Origin: CAYUYV01 sp964474635
GTDB taxonomy: Bacteria > Pseudomonadota > Alphaproteobacteria > JAJFIK01
DNA length: 17,457 bases
Reading direction: 5' to 3'
NCBI GenBank assembly: GCA_964474635.1
Contig: CAYYTT010000080.1
Span: forward strand, 1-17,457
Shown piece after piece: positions 7,233 to 15,860 of the stretch. The first letter of the stretch is position 1; every line of letters starts with the position of its first letter. The notes under the pieces are model-generated. The model had not been told where the DNA came from, made no database searches, and saw nothing but the letters and a program-made list of their open reading frames with translations. The translations under genes and the position numbers were made by a program.

Positions 7233-8105
7233 GTGAACACAAGCCCCCGTGGCCGTGTTCCGGCGCCGGGCCTGCATATCGTGGCCACGCCCCTCGGCCA
7301 TGCCGATGACATTACCTTGCGCGCCCTGGACACGCTGGAGGCCGCGGATCTGGTCGTGTGCGAAGACACTCGGGTGACCGCGCGCCTGTTTGCGATTTAC
7401 GGGTTATCACGCCCGATGCTGGCCTATCATGACCACAACGGGGCCAAGATGCGGCCCCGCATTCTGGACGCACTCGACCGGGGGGCCGTGGTCGCGCTTG
7501 TATCGGACGCTGGCACGCCGCTTGTGTCCGATCCGGGCTACCGGCTCGTCGAAGCGGTCCTGGAGGCGGGCCATGGCGTGTTTCCCGTGCCCGGGCCCTC
7601 CGCGCCCCTGGCCGCGCTGTGCGTCGCGGGCCTGCCCACAGACCGGTTCCTTTTTGCCGGGTTCGCGCCCACAAAAGACAAGGCGCGCCGCGAGACCTTT
7701 CAGGAGCTGTCAGCGGTGCCGGCGACCTTGATTTTTTTCGAAACGGGACCCCGCGCCGCCGCCTGTCTTGAGGTCATGGCGCAGGTGTTCGGGCCCCGGC
7801 CGGCCGCCCTGGCCCGGGAGCTCACCAAAACCTACGAGCAGGTGCGCCGCGCGCCGCTCGACGTCCTGGCCCGGTCCGTGGCGGAGCAGCCCCCCAAGGG
7901 GGAACTTGTCATTCTGATTGGCCCGCCATCGCCGGCGCGGGAGCCGGACCAGGCGTCCCTCGATGCGGCCCTTCAGGAGGCGCTCGCGCGTCTGCCGCTC
8001 AAGGCCGCCGTGGCTGAAGTGACGGCGGCCCTGGGGCTGCCCCGGCGGCAGGTCTACCAGCGCGCCCTTGGCTTGCGTGATGGGTCCGGCGATGTCGGCC
8101 CGTGA
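7233..8105 (+). CDS. rsmI: 16S rRNA (cytidine1402-2'-O)-methyltransferase RsmI
   Basis: RsmI uses S-adenosylmethionine to methylate the ribose of C1402 in the 16S rRNA decoding centre. The tetrapyrrole-methylase-type fold is clear: LHIVATPLGHADDITLRAL, EDTRVTARL, VSDAGTPLVSDPGYRLV (residues 90-106), PGPSAPLAAL (from 120) and LPTDRFLFAGFAP are the signature blocks. With the GTG at 7233 the protein has 290 residues, the usual family length, and GAAG lies seven bases upstream. An ATG at 7119 would add 38 poorly conserved residues and overlap the divergent lpoA-like gene, so I prefer the shorter form. The end overlaps yraN by 14 bases, implying one transcript. The C-terminal tail (RLPLKAAVAEVTAALGLPRR) matches the short helical end domain of the family. 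Confidence 0.93.
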   Translation: MNTSPRGRVPAPGLHIVATPLGHADDITLRALDTLEAADLVVCEDTRVTARLFAIYGLSRPMLAYHDHNGAKMRPRILDALDRGAVVALVSDAGTPLVSDPGYRLVEAVLEAGHGVFPVPGPSAPLAALCVAGLPTDRFLFAGFAPTKDKARRETFQELSAVPATLIFFETGPRAAACLEVMAQVFGPRPAALARELTKTYEQVRRAPLDVLARSVAEQPPKGELVILIGPPSPAREPDQASLDAALQEALARLPLKAAVAEVTAALGLPRRQVYQRALGLRDGSGDVGP

Positions 8106-8493
8106 CGGCGGGGCGGCACGTCGGTCACGGCGGCGCCAGCGGGGCCGGGAAGCCTTCGGACGGGGCCATTGGGCCGAGGCGCTGGCGAGCCTGTCCTTGC
8201 GGCTCAAGGGGTATCGTATTCTGGCGCGGCGCCTGCGCACGCCCGTGGGCGAAATCGACATCCTCGCGCGCCGCGGCGCCTGTCTTGTCTTTGTGGAGGT
8301 GAAGGCCCGGCCGAGCCTTCAAGACGCGCTGGGTGCGGTCACCGGTCCGGCCCAAGCCCGCCTCATTCGGGCCGCCCAGCATGTGCGGGCAAGCCGGACT
8401 GCCTGGGCCGCGGCGCCGGCCCGCTTTGACGTTATCGCGGTCGTGCCCTGGCGCTGGCCGATCCATCGGCGCAACGTGATCGAGCAAGCGTGA
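8092..8493 (+). CDS. yraN: YraN family (UPF0102) nuclease-like protein
   Basis: The 133-residue product matches the UPF0102/YraN family, which has a PD-(D/E)xK nuclease-like fold and a poorly known role. Visible blocks are GREAFGRGHWAEALA, with Glu29 as the first putative metal ligand, then GYRILARRLRTPVGEIDILA (Glu54 and Asp56), and LVFVEVKARPS (Glu69 and Lys71). I chose the ATG at 8092. In-frame starts also exist at 8080 (ATG), 8077 (GTG) and 8068 (TTG), and none has a clear ribosome site, which suggests coupling to rsmI translation. In enterics, as I recall, yraN sits downstream of lpoA; here it follows rsmI on the opposite side. Confidence 0.9.
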   Translation: MSARDGGAARRSRRRQRGREAFGRGHWAEALASLSLRLKGYRILARRLRTPVGEIDILARRGACLVFVEVKARPSLQDALGAVTGPAQARLIRAAQHVRASRTAWAAAPARFDVIAVVPWRWPIHRRNVIEQA

Positions 8494-8531
8494 CGTGATC
8501 GGGCAGATATGGGGCGGTCGAACCGCCGGCG

Positions 8532-8562
8532 TTGACGGGCAAGCGCGCACGGTGTGTATACG
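8532..8562 (+). promoter_or_regulatory. Candidate sigma-70-type promoter for sirB1-gshB-comM
   Basis: TTGACG at 8532-8537 is followed by GTGTATAC, giving TATACG at 8557-8562 after 19 bases or TGTATA after 17. It lies about 100 bases before the sirB1 start, in the 172-bp gap after yraN. The -35 match is good and the -10 match is moderate. A short stem GGCGGT-CGA-ACCGCC lies just upstream. Confidence 0.35.
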
Positions 8563-8665
8563 GCCAGTCGGTGCGCGGGGGGCCTTCCCGCGGCGCCGGA
8601 CCCGTCGACAGGGTCGAACGCGGTTCCCCGTGTTCATATCCCCGCCCTGACATGGAGGTGGCCCC

Positions 8666-9496
8666 GTGGCCAATCCCAGTGACATCCTGGAAGCCCTGCG
8701 CGATCAGGGAAGCCGCGACGACAACGGCATTGATCTGACCGAAACGGCGCTGCTGCTCGCCGCCCTCGACTTTCCCGACCTGGATCTGAGCACGTATCGC
8801 GATCATATGGCCGCCATTGCCGACGACCTTGCCGAGGTCGCTCCAGGCGCCGAGGACGCCAATGAACAGGCCAGCCGCCTGTCCACGGTGATGACCGACA
8901 CCTATGGCTATGATGGGGACCAACTGACCTTCGATAATCCGCACAACGCCAATCTGATTTCCGTGATCGATCGGCGTCGCGGCCTGCCCGTGTCCCTCGG
9001 GGTGCTTTATCTCCACGCCGGACGGTCCGTGGGCTGGCCGGTCTCTGGCCTCAATTATCCGGGGCATTTCCTGGTCTGTGTGGGCCAGGGGGACGACATG
9101 GTCGTGCTCGACCCATTCCATGGCGGCCGGGTCCTCACCGAGCATGAATTGCAGGGCTATCTGCAGCGGGTCAAAAGCTCGGCGGTGCATCTGACCCCCC
9201 AGGACCTTGGCATGATGACGAACCGGGCCGTCGCGATCCGCCTCCTGAACAATATCAAGGAGCGCGCCCTCAAGGCCCAGGAAGAGGAACGCGCCCTCGA
9301 AATCGCCGAACGTCTCGTCCTCATTGCGCCGCGCCACTCGGCCATTTTGTACGATTTCGGCATGCTCAGCGCGCGGGCCGGGCACCTGGCTCTGGCTCTC
9401 GACACCCTGAACAACGCGGCGCAGTATGCCACCAGCGAACCGTTTCGCCGCAAGGCCTTGAACAGTCTTGAGACCGTGAAGCGGCGCCTGAACTGA
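8666..9496 (+). CDS. sirB1: SirB1-family transglutaminase-like/TPR protein
   Basis: The 276-residue product matches the SirB1 family: a transglutaminase-like core followed by a TPR-like helical tail. Visible blocks are DNPHNANLISVIDRRRGLPVSLGVLYLHA (residues 90-118), LNYPGHFLVCV (129-139) and LDPFHGGRVL (148-157). The tail from about 185 (NNIKERALKAQEEERALEIAERLVLIAP, then LYDFGMLSARAGHLALALDTL) is repeat-like. Where active transglutaminases carry the nucleophilic Cys, this protein has Ser110 in LPVSLGV. That is usual for the family and suggests a non-enzymatic or binding role. The cellular function is not established. The GTG start is supported by GGAGG seven bases upstream. It is 42 bases before gshB and probably its operon partner. 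Confidence 0.88.
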   Translation: MANPSDILEALRDQGSRDDNGIDLTETALLLAALDFPDLDLSTYRDHMAAIADDLAEVAPGAEDANEQASRLSTVMTDTYGYDGDQLTFDNPHNANLISVIDRRRGLPVSLGVLYLHAGRSVGWPVSGLNYPGHFLVCVGQGDDMVVLDPFHGGRVLTEHELQGYLQRVKSSAVHLTPQDLGMMTNRAVAIRLLNNIKERALKAQEEERALEIAERLVLIAPRHSAILYDFGMLSARAGHLALALDTLNNAAQYATSEPFRRKALNSLETVKRRLN

Positions 9497-9538
9497 CCGG
9501 CCGCGCCGTCCCGATGGCGCGCCCAGCGGGAGACCCCC

Positions 9539-10483
9539 ATGCCCCTGACCGTCGCCATCCAGACAGACCCCGTTGAGGCCTTAGACATCACGCAGGACTC
9601 CACCTTTTGCCTGGGGCTCGAGGCGCAAACGCGCGGTCACGAGTTGGTCTATTACACGCCGGACCGGTTGTCCCTGCACGGCCAAAGGGTGATGGCGCGG
9701 GCCTGGCCCCTGCGCCTGCGCGATGAAATCGGCAATCATTTCGACGCAGGTGACAGTCAGCAAATCGATCTGAGTACGGTCGATGTGGTCCTGATGCGTC
9801 AGGACCCGCCCTTCGACATGTCCTATATCAGCGCGACGTTCATGCTGGAGCACATTCACCCCAAAACGCTGGTGGTGAACGACCCCACCAGCGTGCGCAA
9901 CGCGCCCGAAAAGCTCTTCGTCACACAGTTTCCCGATCTGATGCCGCCGACCGTGATCACGCGCGATGTTGAGACCATCGTTGCGTTCCGCACCGAGCAC
10001 AAAGACATCATCGTAAAGCCCCTGTTCGGCAATGGCGGGGCCGGCGTGTTCCGTCTGCGCCAGGACGATGAAAACCTGAAATCGCTCCTGGAAATGTTCT
10101 TCCAGATCGAACGGGACCCGGTGATCGTGCAGGCCTATCTGCCGGCCATCCGGCAGGGGGACAAGCGCATCATCCTGGTGGACGGCGAGCCCGTGGGCGC
10201 GGTGAACCGGGTGCCGGGCGCCGGAGAAGTGCGGGCCAATTTCCATGCCGGCGGTAAGGGCGCCCAGACAAGCCTGACGCCGCGCGAGCAGGAGATCTGC
10301 GAGCGGATCGGGCCGGCCCTGAAGCATCGCGGACTGATTTTCGTCGGGATCGATGTCATTGGCGATTACATGACCGAGATCAATGTGACCTCGCCCACGG
10401 GCCTGCGCCATATCGAACGCCTCGATGGCGTGAACATCGCCGCGCAGATCTGGGACACCATTGAGGCCAAGGTCACCCCATGA
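9539..10483 (+). CDS. gshB: Glutathione synthetase
   Basis: GshB joins gamma-glutamylcysteine and glycine with ATP to make glutathione in the cytoplasm. The 314-residue length matches the bacterial enzyme. Characteristic blocks are VVLMRQDPPFDMSYI (substrate-binding N domain), NDPTSVRNAPEKL (from residue 114), IIVKPLFGNGGAGVFR (ATP-grasp lysine at 160), QAYLPAIRQGDKRIILVDGE, GEVRANFHAGG and MTEINVTSPTG (Glu280 and Asn282, metal and ATP contacts). GGGAG precedes the ATG. The stop codon overlaps the start of comM (ATGA), so the two are translationally coupled. Confidence 0.97.
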   Translation: MPLTVAIQTDPVEALDITQDSTFCLGLEAQTRGHELVYYTPDRLSLHGQRVMARAWPLRLRDEIGNHFDAGDSQQIDLSTVDVVLMRQDPPFDMSYISATFMLEHIHPKTLVVNDPTSVRNAPEKLFVTQFPDLMPPTVITRDVETIVAFRTEHKDIIVKPLFGNGGAGVFRLRQDDENLKSLLEMFFQIERDPVIVQAYLPAIRQGDKRIILVDGEPVGAVNRVPGAGEVRANFHAGGKGAQTSLTPREQEICERIGPALKHRGLIFVGIDVIGDYMTEINVTSPTGLRHIERLDGVNIAAQIWDTIEAKVTP

Positions 10484-12006
10484 CCCTGGCGCGCGTTCAT
10501 ACGGTCGCCTTCATCGGGGTGGAGGCCCGCCATGTGGATGTGCAGGTGCATGTGGCCAATGGCCTGCCGGCCTTCACGGTCGTGGGCCTGCCCGACAAGG
10601 CCGTGGCCGAGAGCCGGGAGCGGGTCCGCGCCGCCCTTGGGGCCATGGGGCTTGGCCTGCCGCCCCAGCGGATCACGGTTAATCTGGCGCCGGCCGATCT
10701 GCCCAAGGAGGGCAGCCACTACGACCTGCCCATCGCGCTTGGCCTCCTTGGGGCCATGGGTGTTCTGCCCCGGGAGGAATTGGAGGGCTACACGGCCTTG
10801 GGCGAAATGGCCCTGGACGGATCGATTTTGCCCGTCAATGGGGCCCTGCCGGCCGCCCTGGCCGCGTCTTCGGCCGACCGGGACCTGATCTGCCCCAAGG
10901 CCTGCGGCGCCGAGGCGGCCTGGGCGGGGCGGATCAAGGTGCTGGCGCCCGAAACGCTGCTCGGCCTCGTCAATCATTTCAAGGGCACCCAGGTGCTCAC
11001 CCCGCCCGAAGCGCCGATTGCGGCCGCCGATCCGGCAGCGCCCGACATGGCCGATATCAAGGGCCAGGAAACGGCCAAACGCGCCGCGGAGATCGCCGCG
11101 GCGGGCGGGCATAATCTGCTGCTGTGCGGGCCGCCTGGGTCGGGCAAGAGCATGCTCGCCGCGCGCCTGCCGGGCATCCTGCCGCCGCTGGAGCCGGCGG
11201 AGGCGCTTGAGGTCAGCCTGATTGCCTCCGTGGCCGGACATTTGCCTGCCGGTAAAATCGGCCGCACCCGTCCCTTTCGCGCGCCCCACCATTCGGCGAG
11301 CATGGCGGCCCTGGTGGGCGGCGGGCGCAACGCCAAGCCTGGCGAAGTCACGCTGGCCCATCGCGGCGTCTTGTTCCTGGACGAACTTCCTGAGTTCTCC
11401 AGGCCTGTCCTCGATAGCCTGCGCCAGCCCATCGAAACCGGCGAGGCCGTGGTCGCCCGGGCCAATGCCCATGTGCGCTACCCCGCCCGTTTCCAGCTGA
11501 TTGCCGCCATGAACCCCTGCCGCTGCGGCCATTTGGGCGATCCTCACCTCGCCTGCAGCAAGGCGCCCAAATGCGGCGCGGACTACCAGCACCGTCTGTC
11601 GGGCCCCTTGCTCGATCGTTTCGATTTGTATGTTTCGGTGCCGGCGGTCAGCGTCGCGGATCTGGCCAAACCGTCCGCGTCGGAAGGATCTGATGCGGTG
11701 GCGGGGCGCGTTTCGGCTGCTCGGGCGCGCCAGGCCTCGCGCAACAGCATCGAAAGTGTCGAGCCCGATGCTCCGCCGCCCCTCAATAGCGTTCTGGAGG
11801 GCCGCGCCCTTGAGGCCATTGCCACACCAGATCCGTCCGGCGCGCAACTCTTGGCGCAAGCCGCCGAAACCATGGCATTGACGGCCCGTGGCTATCACCG
11901 GGTTTTGCGCGTGGCCCGCACCATCGCCGACCTTGCCGGCGCGCAGCAGGTGGGCCGCTCCCACATTGCCGAAGCGCTCAGCTATCGCCGGGCGCCGGCG
12001 CGCTGA
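10480..12006 (+). CDS. comM: ComM/YifB family AAA+ ATPase (Mg-chelatase-like)
   Basis: The 508-residue product is a full-length member of the YifB/ComM family. In Vibrio and Haemophilus, ComM is a hexameric helicase promoting branch migration when imported DNA recombines; the same role is inferred here. The N-terminal domain (1-165) has the Lon-protease-like fold typical of the family (FTVVGLPDKAVAESRERVRAAL, GEMALDGSILPVNGALPAAL). The AAA+ core has Walker A GPPGSGKS at 217-224 and Walker B VLFLDELPEF with Asp301-Glu302. A cysteine cluster (Cys347, 349, 359, 365) follows AAMNPCRCG. The C-terminal helical domain contains TARGYHRVLRVARTIADL. Translation starts inside the gshB stop. Confidence 0.96.
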   Translation: MTLARVHTVAFIGVEARHVDVQVHVANGLPAFTVVGLPDKAVAESRERVRAALGAMGLGLPPQRITVNLAPADLPKEGSHYDLPIALGLLGAMGVLPREELEGYTALGEMALDGSILPVNGALPAALAASSADRDLICPKACGAEAAWAGRIKVLAPETLLGLVNHFKGTQVLTPPEAPIAAADPAAPDMADIKGQETAKRAAEIAAAGGHNLLLCGPPGSGKSMLAARLPGILPPLEPAEALEVSLIASVAGHLPAGKIGRTRPFRAPHHSASMAALVGGGRNAKPGEVTLAHRGVLFLDELPEFSRPVLDSLRQPIETGEAVVARANAHVRYPARFQLIAAMNPCRCGHLGDPHLACSKAPKCGADYQHRLSGPLLDRFDLYVSVPAVSVADLAKPSASEGSDAVAGRVSAARARQASRNSIESVEPDAPPPLNSVLEGRALEAIATPDPSGAQLLAQAAETMALTARGYHRVLRVARTIADLAGAQQVGRSHIAEALSYRRAPAR

Positions 12007-12011
12007 AGGCC

Positions 12012-12686
12012 GTGCGGTGGTTCACAAGGTCCCATGGCCCGGCCTATCTGTTCGAGCCGGGCACGCGCTGGAGTTATTCAAACAGCGGCTATTTGCTCTT
12101 GGGAGAGATCATCGAGCAGATCAAAGGGGTTCCGTATGCGGCCGCGATCGACGATCTGTTGCTCTCGCGCTGCGGCGCGGCCGGAATACAGCTTGAGAAG
12201 ACCGGCGCGTCCGAACCGCTTTGGGCGACCGGCTATCAGCGCATCCGCGGCGAGGACCGGGCCGTGGCGGGCACACCCATGCCCTTCGCTGCCGGAGGGC
12301 TGCGCTCCAACCTGCACGATTTGCTGGCCTTTTCCGACGCGCTCTTCCACGCGCAACTTCTCGACCAGGATGGTCTGGCGCGTATGACCGCCCACGGACG
12401 GACCGAGGACGGCCGCCTCGTGCAGGACGCGGTCTTTGAAGGGGACGGCAGCACGCAAGGGGACTGGCCGGAAGGCACGACGGAGATGGGCTATGGCCTC
12501 GGCATCAACACCTGGGTGCAACACGGGGAACGGTTCTTCTCCCACGCGGGCCTGATCGACGGATTCACGGCCTATCTGCTCCACGCCCCGCGTACCCGCA
12601 CCACCGTGGCGCTCCTGTCGAACGCTCAGCAGGGCACACAGCCCCTGCACCAGCCCGCCCGCGACGCCATGATCGCTGCGGCGTAG
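12012..12686 (+). pseudogene. N-terminally truncated beta-lactamase-fold serine hydrolase
   Basis: The open frame begins with a GTG five bases after the comM stop and encodes 224 residues. It carries the second and third motifs of class C beta-lactamase/D-alanyl-D-alanine carboxypeptidase-type hydrolases: PGTRWSYSNSGYLLLGEII (Tyr22-Ser23-Asn24) and SHAGLIDGF (His178-Ala-Gly180). The first motif, SxxK with the nucleophile, should lie roughly 80-100 residues before the YSN and is absent. So at least about 100 N-terminal residues are missing. No recognisable remnant lies upstream, because comM occupies that DNA. The most likely reading is a deletion that joined the 3' half of a hydrolase gene to the end of comM. 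It cannot be a working hydrolase by the family's mechanism. It may still be translated, but no good ribosome site is seen. Confidence 0.75.
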
Positions 12687-12716
12687 GGATCGCTGCAGCG
12701 TAAGGATTGGGGCACG

Positions 12717-12747
12717 GCGCATGGTCCGGCGGGGCCGGACCATGCGC
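12717..12747. terminator. Bidirectional hairpin between convergent genes
   Basis: GCGCATGGTCCGG and CCGGACCATGCGC form a perfect 13-bp stem with a 5-base loop. It lies between the stop of the plus-strand hydrolase relic (12686) and the stop of the minus-strand M16 protease gene (12757). There is no T-run on either side, so it is probably a Rho-assisted or strong-stem terminator that serves both directions. Confidence 0.65.
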
Positions 12748-12756
12748 GCCTTAGCG

Positions 12757-15675
12757 TCACTTCAGGCTGGCCGTGTCCAGATTGAGATCGTCGATCTGGA
12801 TGCGTTCCGCATCCGGATAGCGCTCCTTCAGCCCGTCGTAGAACTGGGCCGCGTCGCCGACCACAACCATGGTCGCCGATTGCGGATCAAGAAAGGCTTC
12901 GGCGGCCGCGCGCACTTGCTCGGGCGTAATGGCGCGGATCTCGTCCACATAGGTTGCCAGACGTTCCGGCGGCAGATCGAAAAGCGCGAGTGTGGAAATC
13001 TCTCCGGCAAGGCCTGACGTTGTTTCGACACTGCGCCCGAAGCCGCCGATCAGAACGGCCTTGCGCGCCAAGAGCTCCGCCTCTGGCACGGGCTCGGTGC
13101 GCAGTTTGGCGAACTCCTCTTCCATCAGGCGGGCCACTTCGACGGCCGCGTCGTTCCGGGTCTGGGCGCTGGAGACGATCAAGGGGCGCTCCAGGCGCTG
13201 GGGAAAGCCCGTGCGCGCACCGTATGACAGGCCGCGCTTGATGCGGATTTCCGCGTTCAGCCGGGCCGAATAGCCACCGCCGAGCACATTGGTGGCGAGC
13301 AAAGTGGGGAAATAGGCCTCCTCCCCGCGCGCCGGACCAAGACTGCCAAAGCTGACCGCCGCCTGGCCCGTGCCGGGCAGGTCAATGACGATCCGGCGGG
13401 CCGGTTGCTCGACGTCACCCGTGTCCGCGCCGCTGTCTTGGGCGGACTGGGAGGTCCAGTCTCCGAAATGGCGATAGGCGAGGGCCACGGCGTCGTCCGC
13501 TGAAATGTCTCCGACGATGACGAGCACCCCATTGTCCGCACGCCAATGGGCGGCGTGGAACGCGGCGGCGCTTTCAGGGTTCAGGGCCGTCAGGCTGCGC
13601 TCGGATGCTACTGCGCCATAGGGGTGGTCCTTGAAGACCGCCCGGGTCATGGCCCGTGAGGCGATGGCGGACGGTTGGCGCAGGGCGACCGAAAGGCCGT
13701 CCAGGGCCTGCTGGCGCGCACGGGTCAGTTCCTCTTCGGCAAAGACCGGATTGCGGGTCACATCGGCCATGATGGCGAACACATCGTCGATGCGGTCGGC
13801 GCGGCTGCGCACGGACACGGACGAGCTGTCATCGCTCGCGCCCGCCGACAGGGACGCGCCGAGGGATTCGATATCCCGGGCGATCTGCGTTGCCGAGCGG
13901 GTGTCCGTGCCCTTGGTGGTCAATTCCGCCGTCAAATCGGCAAGGCCGGCCAGATCGTCCGGATCCGCGCTCGACCCGGAGGCAAAGCGCAGCGTCGCCG
14001 AAATAAGCGGCAGGCTTGGATTGGTCGCCACGAGAACCTTCAGACCATTTTCCAGTGTGGTACTTGAGACGTCGGGGATCTGTGCACTGACGGGTGTGGC
14101 CGGTTCAGGCGGAGACAGCCGCTCTTCATCCGGTGCCAGCTCCACAACGGTGATGTCCTCGGCCGGGGTTTCGAGCGGGCGGGCCACGATGGTTGCCGGC
14201 GTGGCGATGGTGTCGCCGGGTGCGCCGTCCTCCTCCAGGCTTTCGTTCAGATAGCGGATCGTAACCCGGCGCTGATCGTCGAACAGACGACCGGCCAGGT
14301 CCTGCAGCGCGGGCGCGTCCACGGCCTGGATGGCGGCGACCAAGTCATCGGCCGCGTCCGCATCGCCGTAGCGGATCACGGATTCGGCAAGGTCGAAGGC
14401 CCGGCCGAAGGCTGTCTCACGCCCGCGCAGGGTCTGCATGACGATTTCATTCTTGGCCTCGTCGAGTTCCCCGGCCGAGACCGGTTCGCTGCGCAGGCGC
14501 TCGATTTCGGCCTCCATGGCGGCGATGGCCTCATCCACACCCTTGCCGGCGCTGAGGATCATGGCCGCCGTGAAGGGGCTCGGGTCCTGGGTGGGCTCAT
14601 AGGACGTGAAAACATTCGCGGCGATTTGCTGCTCATAGACCAGGGACTGATAAAGCCGGGAGCTTTCGCCATTGGCGAGGATCGCATCGAGCACCAGCAG
14701 CGCCGCCATGTCCTCGTTGCTTGCCGCCGGCCCAGGCCAGGACATGGTCACCGCCGGCAGGGGCACATTGGGTGCGTAGGCGTTTAGATTTTTGGGCTCG
14801 GTGCGCTCCGGCTCGACCGCCTCCACCCGGGGAATTTCCCCATCGGGACGGGCAATGGGGCCGAAATAGGCGTCCACCCAGCGGTCAAGATCGGCGTCCT
14901 CGAAATTGCCGGCCACGACCAGGACCGCGTTGTCGGGACGATAGTAGATTGAATGGAAGGTGCGGATTTCATCGACCGTGGCCGCATCCAGGTCCTCAAT
15001 GGAGCCGATGCCGGGGCGACCATAGGGGTGCACGTCGAAATTGGCCTGCGCGAGATAAAGGCCGAACAGGCGGCCATAGGGCGAGGCCAGGATGCCCTGG
15101 CGCAGCTCTTCTTTCACCACGTCCCGTTCAGAGGCAAACACGGCCTCGTCCACCACCAGCGAGCCCATGCGCTCGGCCTCGGCCCACAGGATACGCTCCA
15201 GGTGATTGGCGGGCACCACTTCGTAGTAATTGGTGAAATCGTCATAGGTGGAGGCGTTGTTGAACCCGCCCACATCCTCCGTCAGCCGGTCGAAAAACTC
15301 GTCCGGCATGTTGCGGGTCGACTTGAACATCATGTGTTCGAACAAATGGGCAAAGCCCGAGCGGCCCTTGGGATCGTCCTTCGAGCCCACGTCGTACCAG
15401 ACCTGAACGGAGACATTGGCCGTGTTCGGATCGCGCATGGCGTAGACCCGCAGGCCATTGTCCAGCGTGCGGGTCCGGTAGGCAAGGCGCGGGATCTCGA
15501 GCCCCATGGAAGCCGATTCACCGGCGTCCTCGTCGCTGGGAGCGCTTTGGGGCGCGCTCACCGCGTCGGATTCGGCGTCAACTTGTTCGGTGGGGGCCTC
15601 GGGGGCGGGTTCGCAGGCCGCAAGGCCCAAAATCAGCGTGAAAAGAAGGGCTGCAAGGCGCGAAGTCAGGGTCAT
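12757..15675 (-). CDS. M16 family zinc metalloprotease lipoprotein (fused two-half type)
   Basis: With the ATG at 15675 the product has 972 residues. It begins with a lipoprotein signal whose lipobox LAAC places the lipidated cysteine at residue 21, followed by a long Ala/Glu/Ser/Pro linker. GGAGG lies five bases upstream of this ATG. A longer frame to 15753 has no comparable site. The N-terminal M16 half has the inverted zinc motif HLFEH (His110, Glu113, His114) and the distal ligand Glu190 in ERDVVKEELRQ. It continues through NAVLVVAGNFEDADLD to a Pro/Glu-rich linker near 540-570. The C-terminal half (from about 575, TTLENGLKVLVATNPSLPLI) has the same fold, but the zinc-motif position reads GLADLTAELTTKGT, so it is inactive and structural. 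It retains the RIKRGLSYGARTGF element. The family (pitrilysin/processing peptidase type) degrades peptides; a periplasmic peptide-clearing role is inferred. Confidence 0.92.
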   Translation of the reverse strand: MTLTSRLAALLFTLILGLAACEPAPEAPTEQVDAESDAVSAPQSAPSDEDAGESASMGLEIPRLAYRTRTLDNGLRVYAMRDPNTANVSVQVWYDVGSKDDPKGRSGFAHLFEHMMFKSTRNMPDEFFDRLTEDVGGFNNASTYDDFTNYYEVVPANHLERILWAEAERMGSLVVDEAVFASERDVVKEELRQGILASPYGRLFGLYLAQANFDVHPYGRPGIGSIEDLDAATVDEIRTFHSIYYRPDNAVLVVAGNFEDADLDRWVDAYFGPIARPDGEIPRVEAVEPERTEPKNLNAYAPNVPLPAVTMSWPGPAASNEDMAALLVLDAILANGESSRLYQSLVYEQQIAANVFTSYEPTQDPSPFTAAMILSAGKGVDEAIAAMEAEIERLRSEPVSAGELDEAKNEIVMQTLRGRETAFGRAFDLAESVIRYGDADAADDLVAAIQAVDAPALQDLAGRLFDDQRRVTIRYLNESLEEDGAPGDTIATPATIVARPLETPAEDITVVELAPDEERLSPPEPATPVSAQIPDVSSTTLENGLKVLVATNPSLPLISATLRFASGSSADPDDLAGLADLTAELTTKGTDTRSATQIARDIESLGASLSAGASDDSSSVSVRSRADRIDDVFAIMADVTRNPVFAEEELTRARQQALDGLSVALRQPSAIASRAMTRAVFKDHPYGAVASERSLTALNPESAAAFHAAHWRADNGVLVIVGDISADDAVALAYRHFGDWTSQSAQDSGADTGDVEQPARRIVIDLPGTGQAAVSFGSLGPARGEEAYFPTLLATNVLGGGYSARLNAEIRIKRGLSYGARTGFPQRLERPLIVSSAQTRNDAAVEVARLMEEEFAKLRTEPVPEAELLARKAVLIGGFGRSVETTSGLAGEISTLALFDLPPERLATYVDEIRAITPEQVRAAAEAFLDPQSATMVVVGDAAQFYDGLKERYPDAERIQIDDLNLDTASLK

Positions 15676-15744
15676 CGGGGCCTCCCATGGCTTGCCAGGG
15701 CCCGGTTCGCCGCTTGACACAGCGACCGTCCCGTCTCGCGCGAA

Positions 15745-15757
15745 GCCTGTCACAGGC
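15745..15757. promoter_or_regulatory. Perfect short palindrome in divergent control region
   Basis: GCCTGTCACAGGC is a perfect 6-1-6 inverted repeat in the 185-bp gap between the M16 protease start (15675) and the H-NOX start (15861). Flanking CGCGC and GCGCG extend it into a larger stem with a small bulge. It could be an operator or a structured leader. No clear -35/-10 pair is seen in the gap. TTGACA at 15714-15719 lacks a matching -10. Confidence 0.3.
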
Positions 15758-15860
15758 GCGCGGCGGGGGAAAGTCAGACCCCGTGTTTAAAGCCTGCACT
15801 TAATCTCCCCTTTCCATCTTTCGGACCAAGATCGACGCCGGGCTTGCCACGGGAGGGATC

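Noticed and set aside
10366..11964. 532-codon minus-strand frame opposite comM
   Set aside because: comM is unmistakable on the plus strand; this is a GC-driven shadow.
12012..12686. Treating this as an intact beta-lactamase or resistance gene
   Set aside because: The SxxK nucleophile motif is missing, so catalysis by the family mechanism is not possible.
14953..15717. 254-codon plus-strand frame opposite the M16 protease
   Set aside because: Shadow of the protease N-terminal half, which carries the zinc motif.
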